NCBI GenBank assembly: GCA_026826555.1
Contig: JAKSZT010038599.1
Span: 2,527,040-2,591,039, forward strand
Direction: 5' to 3'
Length of the DNA stretch: 64,000 nt
From: Tolypeutes matacus
Lineage: Eukaryota; Chordata; Mammalia; Cingulata; Chlamyphoridae
The stretch's first letter is position 1. Every line of letters starts with the position of its first letter. Under the pieces are notes generated by a model. That model did no database searches. It saw nothing but the letters and a program-made list of their open reading frames with translations, and was not told where the DNA came from. The position numbers and the translations under genes are program-made. Positions 60,991-64,000 of this stretch are shown piece by piece.

Positions 60991-62069
60991 AGTCTTTTTA
61001 TTTCTTTTTTTAAAAATACATGATTCCACAGAGCATAACCATAATTAATTTATTGTAAATCCACTATGCACTTGCTCCTTAGGTTGGAAAAACCTCAATA
61101 ATGAACTTTCTTATTTTATGCCTTTACTAATGACACTAAAAAATTATACAAAAAAAAAAAAGTCACACAACAGCTGTGGTGGTTTTGAAAATTGATAATA
61201 ATAAACCTCATCTAAATTATGCCTGTCTAAATTATGCCTGACATAAGTTCGCTTATTTCAGGTTTTGAAATAAATACTGTATGCTTTCTTTTCTCTCATT
61301 AAAACTACTATTCTGCTCTCTCTCACTTAACTCACTCTTATCTGATGACAATTTTCATATCACTGAGAATATAAAAACCATCAAATGTGAATTGCTTCAT
61401 TTAATGCAAAATATGCAAAACCATCAACTTTGCACACATCAATTTGTACATTTTTCTAGGTATTATGGAGAATAAGTGGGAAATGTACCCTGTATTATCT
61501 ATAGACTCAGCTTATACCTCATATAGTTCAAATGAAAAGAATTTATTGACCTACATAGATAATGCTTCTCTAAGAAATTATTTAGAGAATAGTTATCTAT
61601 GTACTTCTGTGGAACTTTAAGTGAGATATGTGCAGACCTAAGAAAACAAACACGGATGTTGAAGCCCTGAAGGCTAGCAACAATGAAAAAAATCAAAGGG
61701 GAAATGGGAAGAAATCATGTCACAACTATGAACTAGAGCTCAGTGGAGGAGGCCCATCCATAGGAGCACTAATCATGAAGGGTCAAAGCCTCTGCCAAAG
61801 GCACAGCACTGAAACGGGGAGAAAAGAGAAGAAGCATCCTGATTTCACTGTCATTATGTTTTTGATATCTTGAAGATGCTTGCATTGACTTAATCCAACT
61901 TGGAACCTGCTAGAAAGGAATCTAGGTGAGGTGCTCTATGAGAGTCAGCTCCTAGGTTAAAGAACAGGATAGACAAGATTTGAGAATGAATAGGGTTTCC
62001 TGGAGCTTCCTTGTTGTACAAATGTGACCTCGCTCAAAGACAAACTCAGCATATAAATACATTACCTTC
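60991..62069. other. stretch without recognised genes
   Basis: No gene. A degenerate gag region of the neighbouring element could be hidden here but is not recognisable. Confidence 0.4.
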
Positions 62070-62500
62070 CCCCCTAGCATGGGACATGACTCCTGGGGAT
62101 GAGCCTCCCTGGCATTGAAGGATTACTTCCAAGCACCAACCAGCAATAAACTGGAAGAAGACCTTGAACAAAACTGGGGAAATGTAAAGACACACCAGGT
62201 TATATGGCTAAGAGACTTCAAAGTGAGTCAGCAGGTCATTCCAGAGGTTGCACTTATGCGCATCTCAGTAGGATCTCATTGACTGCCAAAGTAGATACTA
62301 CCCTAAATAGCAGGGTTCCTGAGGGTTGTGGAGACATCCAGACACTATAGTCAGTGCAGATAGCTCAAGAGCTTGGTGCCTTGTCAGTGGGCCCTACTTT
62401 TGAATTTATGGTCCTCAGGGTCACAGAGTTGGACTCAGTTGTGGTTTCTCTACACATGGCTCTTCTGTTCTTCTATTTGAACCTATAATTAGTACTAGAG
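62070..62500 (+). repeat. xenarthran interspersed repeat, probably L1-associated
   Basis: 'ctagcatgggacatgactcctggggatgagcctccctggc', 'ggctaagagacttcaaagtgagt' and 'ttatgcgcatctcagtaggatctca' form a distinctive block that I associate with xenarthran L1 non-coding sequence. No coding capacity. Confidence 0.45.
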
Positions 62501-62923
62501 TTGACTAAACTTGACAAGTAATAAATACATGAATAGATATACTTCCTTGACATATTTTTCTTATATCACATATTTCCTCAGTTTATTATGAGTTAGCTAA
62601 TTTCAGTTAGGTCTCCCTGTATGCATGGCTCCTCAGAGACCCATACATCAAAGAATTCACTGAAGTGGTACTAGCATAGAGAGACTTAAACAGTATGGTA
62701 ATTTTAAGAACTGAAAAAAAAAGGCCAAATATGGAATTCAGATAAAAATATGAAACAATTTTAGTTTAATGAGCATTTCCCAAACTTATTTATTCTCTAA
62801 TACTTTGTATCTCATATCATCTATTGTTATTTCAGAAATCTAAGAAGCTACTTTCTTGAAACTGAGAGTTCCTCAGGGTCTTCAGTATAGTCATTTGTTT
62901 TCACAAACTTCATATTCATGTTG

Positions 62924-63246
62924 AGACAGTAATCAGGTTCTCCAGAGGAACAAAACCAATAGTATATATATATGGAGTGAGAGAGAGTGTGTGTGGCAGC
63001 GGGGGGGGGGGGGGGGGGGGGGGAAGGTTTACATAAAGAGGTTTATCATAGGAATTGATTGGTTTATGCAACCATTGGGATTAGCTAATCTGAATTCTAT
63101 AGGGCAGGTCACAAACTGTAAACTCTGATGAAGGTGAAGTTTTGTTTCCCAGAACCTGGCTGACTGAAGAAAAAGGCAAAAAATTTTCTTTCTGATTTCT
63201 GAAATCCTTAGTCCATGCTTTAAGATGTCACCACCATCCATTACCA
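62924..63246 (-). mobile_element. truncated ERVL-type LTR with G run
   Basis: 'aatcaggttctccagaggaacaaaaccaatag', 'aggaattgattggtttatgc' and 'ggcaggtcacaaactgtaaac' parallel the start of the LTR at 20383-20806. It is expanded by a (GT/GA) tract and a run of 23 G at 63001-63023. It stops at about 63246 where L1 sequence begins. It could be the displaced 5' LTR of the minus-strand element at 56380-60990 or an independent copy. Confidence 0.6.
63001..63023 (+). repeat. poly-G tract, 23 bases
   Basis: An uninterrupted homopolymer of 23 G, preceded by 'gagagagagtgtgtgtggcagc'. Length is prone to sequencing error. Confidence 0.95.
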
Positions 63247-64000
63247 AAATTTTCTATCACCCCAGACAGAAACTCTGTATAATTTAAGCATTACATTCCC
63301 ATTCCATACCCTGGCCCCAAACCCCCTAACATATAATATAGTTTCTGACTTTAGGAATTTGCTTATCCTAATTATTCCATATCAATGAGATCATGCAATA
63401 TTTGACCTTTTGTATCTAGCTTATTTTACCCAACCTGATGTCTTCAAGCTTCATCTATGTTGTCACATGTTTGTGAATTTCTTTCTTTTTTATGGTTGAA
63501 TAATATTCCATGATATCTATATATCACATTTTGTTTATACATTCATTGGTTGATGGACACTGGAGTTGCTTCCATCTTTTGGTGGTTATGAATAATGCTG
63601 CTGTGTGCAAATATCTGTTCAAGGTCTTTCTTTCTATACTTTTGGGTATACACCAGAAGTGGGATTGCCAGGTCATATGATAATTCTACACTAAAATTTC
63701 TGTGGAACTTCAAAACTGACTTGCACAAGATTTGCACCATTTTACATTAGTATCAATAAGGAATGAATGCTCCATTTCCTCTACATCCTCTCAACCACTT
63801 AAATTTTCTATTAATACTAGCCTTTCTAGTAGTTGTGAAATAGTATTATTGTGGCTAGATATGATTTCTCTAATGGGTAACAACGTTAAACATCATTTCA
63901 CAGGCTTATATTTCTTCTTTAGAAAAATGTCTACTCAAGTGTTTTGCCCATTTTTAAATTGGTTTGTTTGTCTTTTTGTTGTGATGTTATAAAATTTCTT
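63247..64000 (-). mobile_element. L1: L1 3' part, running out of the window
   Basis: 'tcatctatgttgtcacatg', 'tatggttgaataatattccatgatat', 'tcattggttgatggacactggagttgcttcc', 'tttgggtatacaccagaagtggga' and 'ggtcatatgataattctac' reproduce in the same order the ORF2 C-terminal/3' region of the L1 at 12400-12760. The short minus-strand frame at 63543-63740 is an ORF2 remnant. The element continues beyond 64000. Confidence 0.85.

Overview
The window is AT-rich placental-mammal DNA with no complete protein-coding gene, no recognisable tRNA, rRNA or small RNA gene, and no bacterial-type feature. Open frames are short and follow repeats. The host looks xenarthran, most likely an armadillo. Three copies of a tRNA-derived SINE of the Dasypus (DAS-SINE) type are present, each reading on the minus strand from a head close to 'cggatgtggctcaagtga'. 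They occur with L1 3' ends and LTRs whose sequence I associate with xenarthran genomes. The species call rests on recognition of repeats, not on a database search.

Layout. 1-4.1 kb: mostly unassigned AT-rich DNA with one old MIR and a (TA)n tract. 4.1-4.36 kb: a small GC-rich retrocopy with target-site duplication and A-tail. 4.7-5.3 kb: an L1 3' end. 7.2-8.7 kb: MIR, a hAT-like element and an old L1 tail. 10.1-17.7 kb: an old plus-strand L1 split by a 0.55 kb unidentified insertion, then a large minus-strand L1 (about 5 kb without its two DAS-SINE insertions) whose reverse-transcriptase active site is mutated. 20.4-23.9 kb: a minus-strand ERVL-like fragment (3' LTR, polypurine tract, integrase to RNase H part of pol) cut by an LTR that itself carries a second LTR. 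24-33 kb: mostly unassigned, with a 130 bp tandem duplication, an L1 3' end and MIRs. 33.3-34.0 kb: another LTR. 34.84-34.91 kb: a 69 bp candidate coding exon with good splice sites. 39.4-39.6 kb: a perfect 28 bp inverted repeat. 44-45.3 kb: a diverged direct duplication. 45.6-46.0 kb: the third DAS-SINE. 47.9-48.4 kb: an LTR. 52-53.7 kb: two copies of one old repeat. 56.4-61 kb: a second ERVL-like pol fragment containing LTR within LTR within LTR. 62-64 kb: a probable xenarthran L1-associated segment, a truncated LTR with a 23-base G run, and an L1 that leaves the window.

The simplest reading is an intron of a large plus-strand gene, or an intergenic desert, shaped almost wholly by retroposons. 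I found no convincing new biological system. The best items for follow-up are the candidate exon, the perfect inverted repeat, the unidentified retrocopy and the four-level retroelement nest.
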